A stretch of DNA of 64,000 bases from Candidatus Sulfotelmatobacter sp. GTDB taxonomy: Bacteria; Acidobacteriota; Terriglobia; Terriglobales; Acidobacteriaceae. Within the stretch, counting starts at the first letter, position 1. The number at the start of each line of letters is the position of its first letter. This document shows, one piece after another, positions 18,999 through 28,024 of this stretch. Position numbers and translations under genes: made by a program. Location of the stretch: the NCBI GenBank assembly GCA_036500765.1, contig DASYBM010000004.1, forward strand, positions 1,116,001 to 1,180,000. Direction: 5' to 3'. Below the pieces are notes generated by a model that saw only the letters and a program-made list of their open reading frames with translations, was not told the DNA's origin and searched no databases.

Positions 18999-21900
18999 TC
19001 AGTTGACGGTTTCGGTGAAGTTGACTGTGCCCACCTGGGTGGTTCCGGCAGAGATGGTGACGGTTCCCGCTTTCGATCCGGTGGTGTAGCTGACCGAGGC
19101 CTCGCCGAATGAGTTGGTGATCGGCGCTGTTGTCGAGAAGGTACCGCCGGCGCCGTTGTCGGCAAAGGTTACGGTGTAGCCCGAAACCGGGTTGTTGTAT
19201 TGATCGGTCACCAGCACGACGAGCATGCTGGGCAGCTGGGTGTTCGGATTGGCCGACTGGTTATTGCCGGAGACGATTGAGATTTTCGAGGCCGCGGCGG
19301 GCACCGATTTCTCGCTGGCTGTGACGGTCACGCTTCCAACCGATGCGGTAGCGACCAGATTCTGGGCCACCGTGGGAAGCGTGTAAGTTGCCGTCGCGTC
19401 GCCGCTCGCATCGGTGATGGCTGGATTCGGCGAGAAGGTTCCGCCGACCCCGTCGCTGAAGCTAACGGAAGCGCCCACCACGATCGCTCCTGTCGAGCTC
19501 GTGGCTTTAATGACAAGCGGCTGCGGCAACGCCGTTCCCACTGTCCCAGTCTGTTTTCCGCCGGAAACCAGTTGCAGCTTCGTAACTGCGGTCGAACTGG
19601 TTGCAGTCTCGGTAAATGTCGCCGAGGTGTAGCCCGTAGCGCTGGCGGACACGGTGACGGTCTGAGCCGTGGACGGCAGAGTGTAGATGCTCGAGGCCAC
19701 GCCGCTGCTGTTGGTGGTCGCGGTGGCTGGGTTGAACGATCCGCCGACGCCGCCGTCGCTGAAGGTAACGCTCACGCCTGATTGTGCGGTGCCGCCGCTG
19801 GTGGCGGTGACGGCAAGGGCTGTTGGCAGGGCCGTGCTGACGGTGCCCGTCTGATTATTCCCTGCGGTCGCGGTCAGGGTCTTGGAGTTGGAGGTGGAAG
19901 TCTCGGTGAAGGTAGCCGAGGTGTAACCGCCCGCGCTGGCGGTAGCGGTGACCGTCTTCGCGGTGGAGGGCAGCGTATAGGCGCTCGAAGCCAGGCCGCT
20001 ACTGTTGGTAGTGACGTTGACGGGATTAAAGCTTCCACCTGCGCCGCCGTCGCTGAAGGTGACGAGTACGCCAGACTGTAGGGTACCGCCATTGGTGGCG
20101 GTCACAGTCAGTGCGGTGGGCAAGGTCGTGCCCGCCGCTCCGGTCTGGTTGTTGCCGCCGGTTGCGGTCAGAGTATTGGCTGCGGCGTTGGCAGTCTCGG
20201 TGAAGGTTGCGCTCGTATATCCCGAGGCTCCGGCATAGGCGGTGACGGTGCCCGCGGTGGACGGCAATGTGTAGATGCTGGACGCCACACCGCTACTGTT
20301 CGTGGTGGCGGTGGCGGGGTTGAAGCTGCCGCCTGCTCCCTTATCGGTGAAAGTAATGGTCAAGCCGGAAACGTCGGTGCCGTTGTTGGTGGCCACAATC
20401 GCGAGCGCAACTGGCAGCGCGGTGCCTACGGTGCCGGACTGATTGTTGCCACCCGTGACGGTGATCAGCTTGGAGGCGGCGGTAGAAGTCTCGGTGAAAG
20501 TGGCGGAGGTATAGCCTGTCGCGGAGGCGCTTACGGTGATAGTCCCGGCCGCGCCCAGGGTGTAGGAAGTGGAGGCGATGCCGCTGCTGTTGGTGGTGGC
20601 CGTGGTCGGGTTGAAGATTCCGCCCGCGCCATTGTCATTGAAGGTGACACTTACGCCGGACTGCGCGGTGCCGTTGCTGGTGGCTTCCACCGTCAGAGCA
20701 GTGGGCAGCACGGTGCCGGCTACACCGGTTTGGTTATTTCCTCCGGTGACGGTCAGAGTCTTGACGGGGGCTGTGGATGTCTCTGTAAAGGTTGCGGACG
20801 TATACCCGGAAGCGGCGGCCGTGACCGTGATGGTTCCCGCCGCACCCAGCGTGTAGGAAGTGGATGCCATGCCGCTGCTATTGGTGGTGGCCGTGGCCGG
20901 GTTGAAGCTGCCCCCCGCGCCGCCGTCGCTGAACGTCACGCTGACGCCCGCAACCGCGGTGCCGTTGTTCGTAGCCTCAACACAGAGCGCGGTAGGCAAG
21001 ACGGTGCCGGTTACACCGGTCTGGTTATTTCCGCCGCAGACGGCCAGGGTCTTGGTGGAGCCCGTAATCGTCTCGGTATACGCTACCGAGGTATAGCCGG
21101 AGGCGGTCGCAGTGACGGTAAGGGTTCCGGCTGTGGCCGGGGTATAGATGGTGGAGGCGCTACCCTTGCTGTTGGACACCACTGTGGTGGGGTTGAAGCT
21201 TCCGCCCGCACCGTTGTCGTTGAACGTAATGCTGACGCCAGGAGTCAATTTCCCGTTATCGTAGGAGAGCACGATCAACGGTTTAGGCAGGGGAACACCC
21301 ACGGTGCCTGTCTGTTTGTTGCCGGAATTTACGGCAAGCTTCTCGGCGCCAGTTGCGGCGGTTTCCGTAAACGTCGCTGGCGTATAGCCAGTGGCGGTGC
21401 TCGTAATGGTTATTGTCCCATCGGTGCTCGGCAGGGTGTAGGTGGTCGACGCCACGCCGCTGCTGTTGGTGATCACAGTGGCTGGGCTGAACTTTCCACC
21501 GGCGCCGCCATCGCTGAAGGTCACGCTCACACCGGAAACGGCAGTGCCGCCGCTGGTCGCTTCCACCATCAGAGCAGTGGGCAACAGTTTACCCGCGATA
21601 CCGGTTTGGTTATTGCCGTCGGTAACGGTGAGGGTCTTGGTCCCTGAGCTCGTCGAGGTTTCGGTGAACGCTGCGGATGAGTAACCGGTAGCCGCTGCGG
21701 TGACGGTGATGGTTTTTGCGGTAGAAGGCAGGGTGTAACTGGTCGAGGCAATGCCGCTGCTGTTGGTGGTTGCGGTGGCTGGGTTGAAGCTTCCACCCGC
21801 GCCGCCATCGTTGAAGGTAACGCTGACGCCGGATTGGGCCGTGCTGCCAACGGTGGCCAGCACCGACAGGGCTGTCGGCAGGACAGTGCCGGCTGCGCCG

Positions 21901-24900
21901 GTCTGGTTGTTACCGCCATTTACGGCGAGAGTCTTGGTGGCGGATGTAGAAGTTTCGGTGAACGTCGCGGAAGCATAGCCGGTGCTGGATGCGGTCACCG
22001 TAATGGTTCCGGCCGCGCCCAGAGTGTAGCTGGTAGAGGCGATGCCGCTGCTGTTAGTGGTTGCCGTGGCTGGACTGAAGCTGCCCCCTGCGCCGCCATC
22101 GCTGAAGGTTACACTCACGCCGGATTGGGCTGTACCCCCGCTGGTGGCCAAGACAGTCAGAGCCGTCGGCAATACGGTGCCGCTGACCCCTGTCTGGTTA
22201 TTGCCGCCGTTAACGGCAAGGGTCTTAGCGCCGGAGGTGGAGGTTTCGGTGAAGGTCGCGGATGTGTAGCCGGTGCTGGCCGCGGTTACGGTGATGGTCC
22301 CGGCCGCACCGAGCGTGTAGCTGGTGGAGGCGATGCCGCTGCTGTTGGTGGTTGCGGTTGCCGGACTGAAGCTGCCGCCCGCCCCGCCATCGCTGAAGGT
22401 CACACTGACTCCGGACTGCGCGACGCCGCCATTGGTGGCTTCGACAGCAAGGGCCGTCGGCAACACCGTGCCGGTTGCGCCCGTCTGGTTATTGCCCGCG
22501 TTTACGATGAGAGCCTTGCCAGAGGTGGTCGATGTTTCGGTGAAACTCGCCGAGGTGTAGCTGGTTGCGGAAGCGGTGACGGTGTAAGTTCCCGGGGTGG
22601 TCGACAGGGTGTAGGAGGTAGAAGCGACTCCATTGCTGTTGGTGTTCACCGGGTTGGGACTAAAACTGCCGCCCGCGCCGCCGTCGTCGAACATGACGCT
22701 GACGCCGGACTGTTTGACGCCGCCAATGGTGGCGCTGACGCTGAGCAGCGTCGGCAACTTCGTCCCCTCGATACCGGTTTGATGATTGCCGCCGCCAACC
22801 GTCAGAACGTTCGAGCCGGATACAAATTCGGTGAACGTGGCCGAGGTGTATCCCGTGGCGCTGGCGGTGATGGTGGCGTTTCCAGCGCCGGGCGTGTAGG
22901 TGGTGGAGGCCAGGCCGCTGCTGTTGGTGATCGCGGTGGGTGGATTGAAACTTCCATTTGCACCGTTGTCGGTGAAGGTGACGCTCAGGCCAGAAACATT
23001 GGCTCCGTTATTTGTGGCCAACACAACCAGCGGGTTCGGCAAGGGAACGCCCGTCGAACCGGTTTGATTGTTGCCGGAAGATACGGCGAGAACCTTGGAA
23101 CTCGTAGCCGTCTCGGTGAAGGCTGCCGAGGCATAGCCGGTGGCGGTGGCGGTGATGGCATAAGTTCCAGCCGTGGGCGGAAGCGTGTAACTGGTGGTGG
23201 CGATGCCGCTGCTGTTGGTGGTCGCAGTCTTTGGGTTGAAGGTGCCGCCTGAGCTGCCGTCGCTGAAGGTGACGCTCACGCCGGAGACTGCGGTGCCGCC
23301 GTTCGATGCCAACACTGTTAAAGCCGTAGGCAGAACCGTGCCCACGTTTCCGGTCTGATTGTTACCGCCAGTCGGAGTCAGGGCGGTGCCTTGGACCAGA
23401 TACCACGGCGTCGTGGTGTCGTCGGTCTTGAGGAAGTCCATCAACTCGGTGGCGACCTTCAACTGACCGTACTGCGTCGAAGGGTGAGTTCCATCCGCGG
23501 AGAAGTCGGCACAAGTCCAGACCAGGCCGTCATTGCGACCAAGCATGCCATTTGACCAGTAGTACGGTCCCCATGACATCCAGGGTGCGACGACCGGTCC
23601 CAGGGCCGGGTTGTAGTTCAAATTGGCATTGCCGTTCAGCTGATCCTGAATGGCCCATTTCACGGCAAAGCCGACTTCGTAGGCGTAAGGTTCGGGATTG
23701 TCCGGGGTTCCGACTCCGTTGGAATACCCGCCATAGACACGCGAGGAGAAGTAGACCATCTTCAGGTTCGGGAACAGGGTGTGCATGGTCTGCATCATGT
23801 TCTCGTACTCGGTCTGAAGCTCAGCGATGTCGGTGGGGAAGGTTCCGGTGTTGATACCGTCAGTGTCTTCCATCCAGATGACGACGACCTGGTTTGCGGT
23901 GACGCCGTTCTGCGGCAGGTAATTGTTCAGCACCGTGGACCAGTAGACGGAGTTCGTGTCTTCAAAGTTGAACGGGGTGGCGCCGCCCTGAGCGCCGTTG
24001 ACGATGACGAGATTGGGATTCTTGGCGGGATCGGCGTCGGCGATGGGCAGGAAGCGATCGAATTCGTTCTGCGCTGTCGATTCGCCGATGGCCATGAGCA
24101 CATATTTTCCGGTGGGGCTGTAGTTGCCATTGGAATCGAGAGGAACGATCTCTTTGGCCAAGGTGACGCCGTCGGCGTCGTGAGAGGCGGGGCGCACGTT
24201 GCTGCCGCTGGGATAGAGTCCGCCTTCAGAGCCCTGATAGGTTCCAGTGCCGAGATCGGTCAAGGCCGTCATCGGCGTCGTGGTGTTGGGGACGTCGTAG
24301 GAAATGTCGTTGCAGTTGTCGGCCAGATTCGGATAGATGCTGATCGTCAGTGGCAGGCTGGCGGTGGCATGCGAACTGGTGTCGGTCACCGTAACAGTGA
24401 AGGTGTAATTGCCCGTGGCGACAGTCGAAGCGATCGTGCCCGTGATGGCGCCGCTGCTGGAGAGCGTCAAGCCCGTGGGCAAGGTCGATCCTGAGGCGAG
24501 CGCCCAGCTATAAGCTCCGGTGCCGCCGGCAGCCGTCAGATTGGTTTCGTAGAGAGCATTTTGCGTCCCCTGAGGGATCGTGGCGGGACTCGATATGACG
24601 AGAGAAGTCGGCGCAATTCCGTTGCCGGTCAGAGTGATCCCGTTGTCGACAACCTCGTCGTAGGTCAGGTCGAGGGCGCCGGTTTCCGACTCCGCGGCGG
24701 TTGGAGAGTAATACACCGTGATCGGCAAACTGGTGTGGGAGTGGATGCTGACGGGCAGCGTGATTGCATTGGTGGTGAAGCTGGGAGGCGTCAGGGTAAT
24801 GCCGGTCAGAGTGACGGCGCCGGAACCATTGTTGGTGATGGTGACCGTCTGGCCGGCACTGGTCGTTCCGACTTTCTGATTCGGGAAGTTGAACGCAGAT

Positions 24901-25322
24901 TCATTCAGACTTGAAGTTCCGGTGCTCACCAAGCCGGTGCCGGTCAGCGGAACCAGCAGTTGCGTGCCGTCATTAATGCTGATGATGAAGTTGCAGTTGT
25001 AGCTCTGTGCTGCGGTTGGATTAAAGAACATCGAATAGTGCGTAATATTCTGCGTCAGGCCGAAGGAGAATGGGGCTACCCCGGAGGCCAGTTCGAAGGC
25101 GTCGCAGTCAAATCCGATGTTGGTAATAGTCAGGCCATGACCGGTGAGATTGGTAATGGTCAACGCCTTGCTGCCGGAAGGCTTGCCGATATAGACGCTT
25201 CCGAAGGAGAGAGAGGTAGGAGAAGAAGAGAGATCCTGAGCGACAGCCGCAACAGTCGCGGACAAAGTCAGAAGAATGGAAATGGCAGCTTGGGTCAGAA
25301 GGCGACGCGTCTGTAGTTTCAT
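18999..25322 (-). CDS. Giant secreted protein: ASH-like domains, SGNH-like hydrolase domain, 15 Ig-like (Big_1) repeats
   Basis: 2107 residues. Signal peptide 1-28. Two choice-of-anchor D/ASH-like domains follow (LSFGSVYIGKPSGSKALTI and FPNQKVGTTSAGQTVTI), then a putative-Ig domain (about 245-330). Around residues 335-640 is a region with SGNH-hydrolase blocks: G-E-S, G-A-Q-G-G and D-G-T-H-P near its end. The rest is 15 tandem Ig-like repeats of about 97 residues, each starting G-N-N-Q-T-G and containing LPTALTV, GVSVTFSDGGAGG and TATTNSSGIAS. The protein ends in the last repeat with no visible anchor. It is probably a cell-surface or secreted carbohydrate-active or adhesive protein; the hydrolase assignment is weaker than the repeat assignment. 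Confidence 0.85.
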   Translation of the reverse strand: MKLQTRRLLTQAAISILLTLSATVAAVAQDLSSSPTSLSFGSVYIGKPSGSKALTITNLTGHGLTITNIGFDCDAFELASGVAPFSFGLTQNITHYSMFFNPTAAQSYNCNFIISINDGTQLLVPLTGTGLVSTGTSSLNESAFNFPNQKVGTTSAGQTVTITNNGSGAVTLTGITLTPPSFTTNAITLPVSIHSHTSLPITVYYSPTAAESETGALDLTYDEVVDNGITLTGNGIAPTSLVISSPATIPQGTQNALYETNLTAAGGTGAYSWALASGSTLPTGLTLSSSGAITGTIASTVATGNYTFTVTVTDTSSHATASLPLTISIYPNLADNCNDISYDVPNTTTPMTALTDLGTGTYQGSEGGLYPSGSNVRPASHDADGVTLAKEIVPLDSNGNYSPTGKYVLMAIGESTAQNEFDRFLPIADADPAKNPNLVIVNGAQGGATPFNFEDTNSVYWSTVLNNYLPQNGVTANQVVVIWMEDTDGINTGTFPTDIAELQTEYENMMQTMHTLFPNLKMVYFSSRVYGGYSNGVGTPDNPEPYAYEVGFAVKWAIQDQLNGNANLNYNPALGPVVAPWMSWGPYYWSNGMLGRNDGLVWTCADFSADGTHPSTQYGQLKVATELMDFLKTDDTTTPWYLVQGTALTPTGGNNQTGNVGTVLPTALTVLASNGGTAVSGVSVTFSDGSSGGTFNPKTATTNSSGIATTSYTLPPTAGTYAITATATGYASAAFTETATSSKVLAVSSGNNQTGSTGVPLPNPLVVLATNNGANVSGLSVTFTDNGANGSFNPPTAITNSSGLASTTYTPGAGNATITASATGYTSATFTEFVSGSNVLTVGGGNHQTGIEGTKLPTLLSVSATIGGVKQSGVSVMFDDGGAGGSFSPNPVNTNSNGVASTSYTLSTTPGTYTVTASATSYTSASFTETSTTSGKALIVNAGNNQTGATGTVLPTALAVEATNGGVAQSGVSVTFSDGGAGGSFSPATATTNSSGIASTSYTLGAAGTITVTAASTGYTSATFTETSTSGAKTLAVNGGNNQTGVSGTVLPTALTVLATSGGTAQSGVSVTFSDGGAGGSFSPATATTNSSGIASTSYTLGAAGTITVTASSTGYASATFTETSTSATKTLAVNGGNNQTGAAGTVLPTALSVLATVGSTAQSGVSVTFNDGGAGGSFNPATATTNSSGIASTSYTLPSTAKTITVTAAATGYSSAAFTETSTSSGTKTLTVTDGNNQTGIAGKLLPTALMVEATSGGTAVSGVSVTFSDGGAGGKFSPATVITNSSGVASTTYTLPSTDGTITITSTATGYTPATFTETAATGAEKLAVNSGNKQTGTVGVPLPKPLIVLSYDNGKLTPGVSITFNDNGAGGSFNPTTVVSNSKGSASTIYTPATAGTLTVTATASGYTSVAYTETITGSTKTLAVCGGNNQTGVTGTVLPTALCVEATNNGTAVAGVSVTFSDGGAGGSFNPATATTNSSGMASTSYTLGAAGTITVTAAASGYTSATFTETSTAPVKTLTVTGGNNQTGVAGTVLPTALTVEATSNGTAQSGVSVTFNDNGAGGIFNPTTATTNSSGIASTSYTLGAAGTITVSASATGYTSATFTETSTAASKLITVTGGNNQSGTVGTALPVALAIVATNNGTDVSGLTITFTDKGAGGSFNPATATTNSSGVASSIYTLPSTAGTVTAYAGASGYTSATFTETANAAANTLTATGGNNQTGAAGTTLPTALTVTATNGGTLQSGVLVTFSDGGAGGSFNPVNVTTNSSGLASSAYTLPSTAKTVTATASAGGYTSATFTETSTSNSKTLTATAGNNQTGTVSTALPTALAVTATSGGTAQSGVSVTFSDGGVGGSFNPATATTNSSGVASSIYTLPSTAQTVTVSASATGYTSATFTETATSSTAVTKLQLVSGGKQTGTVGTALPQPLVIKATSSTGAIVVGASVSFSDGVGGTFSPNPAITDASGDATATYTLPTVAQNLVATASVGSVTVTASEKSVPAAASKISIVSGNNQSANPNTQLPSMLVVLVTDQYNNPVSGYTVTFADNGAGGTFSTTAPITNSFGEASVSYTTGSKAGTVTISAGTTQVGTVNFTETVN

Positions 25323-25621
25323 AATCCTCTTAAATCCTCTCGTCGGAAACGTAGTGATCCGTGCAAGGCCTAAATGGGGGAGCCGGGACGAAGCGGCTTG
25401 CTACCGTTCGGAAAAGCGCTATAGACACTGACGCCCTTCGGCCAGATTTTCACAAGCTTGGGAGTCGTTCGACGTGTATCGCGGGAGCATCCCGGAAACA
25501 CGAGAACATAGGGGAGATTGAGCCATTGTGGAGTCGGCCGGTCGGCGCGTCAAGGATGAAAGTTCCTGCACACTCGGCCTACCGGGAGAAGAAGGCCCCT
25601 AAGGGAGAACAATCAGGGCGA
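25323..25621. other. Upstream region of the giant repeat-protein gene
   Basis: About 300 bases between the start of the giant gene and the tandem repeat at 25622. I looked for a riboswitch-like fold and could not establish one; the short hairpin GCCGGGACGAAGCGGC is the most obvious structure. It should contain the promoter of the minus-strand gene. Confidence 0.4.
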
Positions 25622-25715
25622 GGACGATCAGCCTAGGACTGATCAGCCTGGGACGATGAGCCTAGGACGATCAGCCTGGGACGATCAGCCTGGGACGATT
25701 GCCGCGGACGATCAG
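25622..25715. repeat. 14-bp tandem repeat (GGACGATCAGCCTG type), about six copies
   Basis: Units GGACGATCAGCCTA/G follow one another, first exact then degenerate (GGACTGATCAGCCTG, GGACGATGAGCCTA, GGACGATTGCCGC, GGACGATCAGGCG). The array lies directly after the stop of the sigma-54 regulator gene and upstream of the giant repeat-protein gene. Confidence 0.85.
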
Positions 25716-25725
25716 GCGGGGGGAA

Positions 25726-27624
25726 TCAGGCGGGAAAATCCCATCCTTCTTCTTTCATCTTGCGATTGCTCCAGTGCTGGAGTTCTTCGAATAAGGCAGG
25801 CTCGATAACGGCGAAGCGGATGCCGACGCGGCCTTCGTCGCCGACCCACATCAGGCGGGCTTTGGCCTGGAACCGGACTTGAGTATCGGGCAGTACGAAG
25901 CTTACATCGAACAATCCTGCGAGGCGCAGCGGCTCCTTTAGGCCGTCAAGTCCCATGCCGCCAGTGCTGAGATTGACGCCGTTCACTTGAATTTCTTCGC
26001 TTTGCGCGCTTTTGACCATAACCGGAATCTGCACGCGGGCGCGGAAGAATTTCTGCTGCTCGTTGCTGATGAAGCCCAGCGACGCCGTGGTTTCGCCGGG
26101 GGCGAAGTTAATGTTGTATTCCTTGAGCTTGCGGCTGAGGGTGCGGCGCGAAATGCCGAGTTGCTCAGCCGCCAGGGTGCGTTGTCCGCCGGTGCGCTCC
26201 AGAGCCTTAATGATCATCTGCTCTTCCATGCTGTCAAGATTGCTGACGGGCATGGAAGCGGTTTGACGGAGAGCCGTGGGCTCTCCGGTGAGCGCGGCGC
26301 TGAGCCGTGAGAAATCGATGTCGCGGCCGCTGGATTCCATCGCCATTTTGGCGACCAGGTTCCGCAGTTCGCGGATGTTGCCGGGCCAGGAATGAGAAAG
26401 CAGAGCTGAAATCGCCTGCGATGAAAAATTCTTGCCGGCAGCTTTCAGGCGCAGGAAGTGTTCGGCGAGGGCTACGATATCTTCGGGGCGCTCGCGCAGC
26501 GGAGGAACGCTGAGCCGGAATTGACTAAGACGATGAAACAGATCCTGGCGGAAACGGCCTTCCCGCACCGCGGCTTCGAGATCCTGATTGGTGGCGGCGA
26601 CGATGCGAACGTCTACTTTAATTTTGCGATGGCCGCCAAGCCGGTAGAAAGGCTGGCCATCGAGCACGCGCAGTAATTTCACTTGCGTCTGCAATTGCAG
26701 TTCGCCGATTTCATCGAGGAACAGCGTGCCTTTGTCGGCCAATTCAAACAGGCCGGGCTTGGAGGCGTCGGCGCCGCTGAAAGCGCCCTTTTCGTAGCCG
26801 AAGAGTTCGCTCTCGACCAGATTTTCGGGAAGCGCGGCGCAGTTGATGTCGATCCACGGACGGCTGCGGCGCGGAGAAGATTCGTGAATGGTGCGGGCAA
26901 TCAGTTCCTTACCGGTGCCGGTCTCGCCGGTAACCAAGACGGTTTCGGTTTGGCCGGCGACACGGTCGACCAGGGTCATGAACTGATGCATGACGGGGCT
27001 GGCAAGAATGAACACGGTGCCGTCGATCTCGCGCGAAATCACTCCGGGAATGAGAGCGCTCTCAGGAGCGGCGGCGGCGTTGTTTTCTGCGAGTGGCACG
27101 ACGATCGCGATTAGAGCTGGCGGCGTGGAGCTAAGCGTCGTGGCCGAAAACTGCACGGGGAAATTGCCGCCGGTCTTCGGTCGGGCGATCAGTCGGGCGT
27201 GATATCCCGCGGGCGTAGAGGTGGCGGATAGAATCTCCCGACGTAATTGGTTACTGCGATTGCCGTTTGCGGTTTCGGGCTTTTCCGCTTCGGGCTTTAC
27301 CATTTCGTGCTTTGCCGTTTCGTGCACAAAGAGTGTGGAGAAGTCGCGCCCGAGAAGTTCCGGTACCGAATAGCCAAAAAGTCTCACGAAGGCTGCGTTA
27401 CACGCGCTGAATTCGCCTTGAGGATCGGCGGAGAAAACGGCCATTTGCGGCAGTTGCGACGCCGGGAATTCGTCGCGGCCAGTCGAAGTGGTGGCCATCG
27501 AAGCTCTGGCGATCAAGGCCCCGGCATTCGAAGCTCCTGCAATCGAAGCTCCTGCGATCGAAGCTCGTGCGATCGAGGTGCTGGCAAACGGCTCGTGGTT
27601 CGAACTGCGGGATGGAGTCGGCAT
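25726..27624 (-). CDS. Sigma-54-dependent transcriptional activator with PAS and C-terminal PilZ domains
   Basis: 632 residues. A low-complexity Ala/Ser/Ile head (15-45) is followed by a PAS domain (57-180), an AAA+ domain with Walker A GETGTGKE (233-240), the sigma-54 contact loop GAFSGA (280-285; usual spelling GAFTGA) and Walker B LFLDEIG (301-307), a Fis-type HTH (about 465-502) and, after the HTH, a PilZ domain (about 525-625; R-A-R-V-Q-I-P-V then N-L-S-T-G-G-M-G-L). PilZ commonly binds cyclic di-GMP, so activation may depend on that messenger; this order is uncommon. The gene is divergent from an HD-GYP/GGDEF gene. The N-terminal repeats come from 15-bp DNA repeats. Confidence 0.87.
   Translation of the reverse strand: MPTPSRSSNHEPFASTSIARASIAGASIAGASNAGALIARASMATTSTGRDEFPASQLPQMAVFSADPQGEFSACNAAFVRLFGYSVPELLGRDFSTLFVHETAKHEMVKPEAEKPETANGNRSNQLRREILSATSTPAGYHARLIARPKTGGNFPVQFSATTLSSTPPALIAIVVPLAENNAAAAPESALIPGVISREIDGTVFILASPVMHQFMTLVDRVAGQTETVLVTGETGTGKELIARTIHESSPRRSRPWIDINCAALPENLVESELFGYEKGAFSGADASKPGLFELADKGTLFLDEIGELQLQTQVKLLRVLDGQPFYRLGGHRKIKVDVRIVAATNQDLEAAVREGRFRQDLFHRLSQFRLSVPPLRERPEDIVALAEHFLRLKAAGKNFSSQAISALLSHSWPGNIRELRNLVAKMAMESSGRDIDFSRLSAALTGEPTALRQTASMPVSNLDSMEEQMIIKALERTGGQRTLAAEQLGISRRTLSRKLKEYNINFAPGETTASLGFISNEQQKFFRARVQIPVMVKSAQSEEIQVNGVNLSTGGMGLDGLKEPLRLAGLFDVSFVLPDTQVRFQAKARLMWVGDEGRVGIRFAVIEPALFEELQHWSNRKMKEEGWDFPA
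27496..27586. repeat. 15-bp tandem repeat inside the regulator coding sequence
   Basis: Units of the type GATCGAAGCTCCTGC repeat in frame, giving the (A-S-I-A-R/G)n head of the sigma-54 activator. A second 15-bp expansion lies at about 27263-27330 and encodes a Glu/Lys/Thr-rich linker in the PAS region (for example [10 protein letters not shown]). Confidence 0.75.
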
Positions 27625-28024
27625 AGGGCGCGTTTGGGATCATGGTGACACAAGGCGAGCAGTTCGCAGAGAAGCGTGTTACTGGCAGCGTAACGAAGGT
27701 AATGAAGCCCAGTGGTTCGGTCAAACCACTGACCACTGATCCTGACTCCACTGACTCCTGACCACTCACTACTACCCCCCCCGTGTCGCCTCCGTGCAGA
27801 TAACGCTTCCGCTGGTTACCTCGGTAAGCTTTAGAACGCCTAATCATTCCACTACGATGCGGGCAGGCTCGAACCGGGGAGAGATGTCTTCCCCGAGGGC
27901 CTGAGCGCGGGCTAAGGGAGCCGGCGCACTAGATTTTCGTGTGTTCGCGGAGGATGCCGGAGGCGTCATCATCGGTATAGCGCGCGCTTCGAGGCCGGTA
28001 AGGCCGCAGTAGTCAGGTTTGTCG
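27625..28024. promoter_or_regulatory. Divergent intergenic region between sigma-54 activator and HD-GYP/GGDEF gene
   Basis: 400 bases without a credible gene. It holds a degenerate array of CCACTGA/TCCTGAC units with roughly 7-base spacing (27726-27770). No sigma-54 promoter (TGGCAC-N5-TTGC) was found by eye. Promoters for both divergent genes must lie here. Confidence 0.4.

Noticed and set aside
19130-24494. Many plus-strand frames opposite the giant gene, up to 472 codons
   Set aside because: They mirror the repeat units of the minus-strand gene, are Gly-rich or have recurring MDAMPLLLVVAVAGL-type starts, and have no independent support.
25361-25500. Possible riboswitch upstream of the giant gene
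   Set aside because: A few segments recalled cyclic-di-GMP riboswitch parts, but they were on the wrong strand and the core could not be built.
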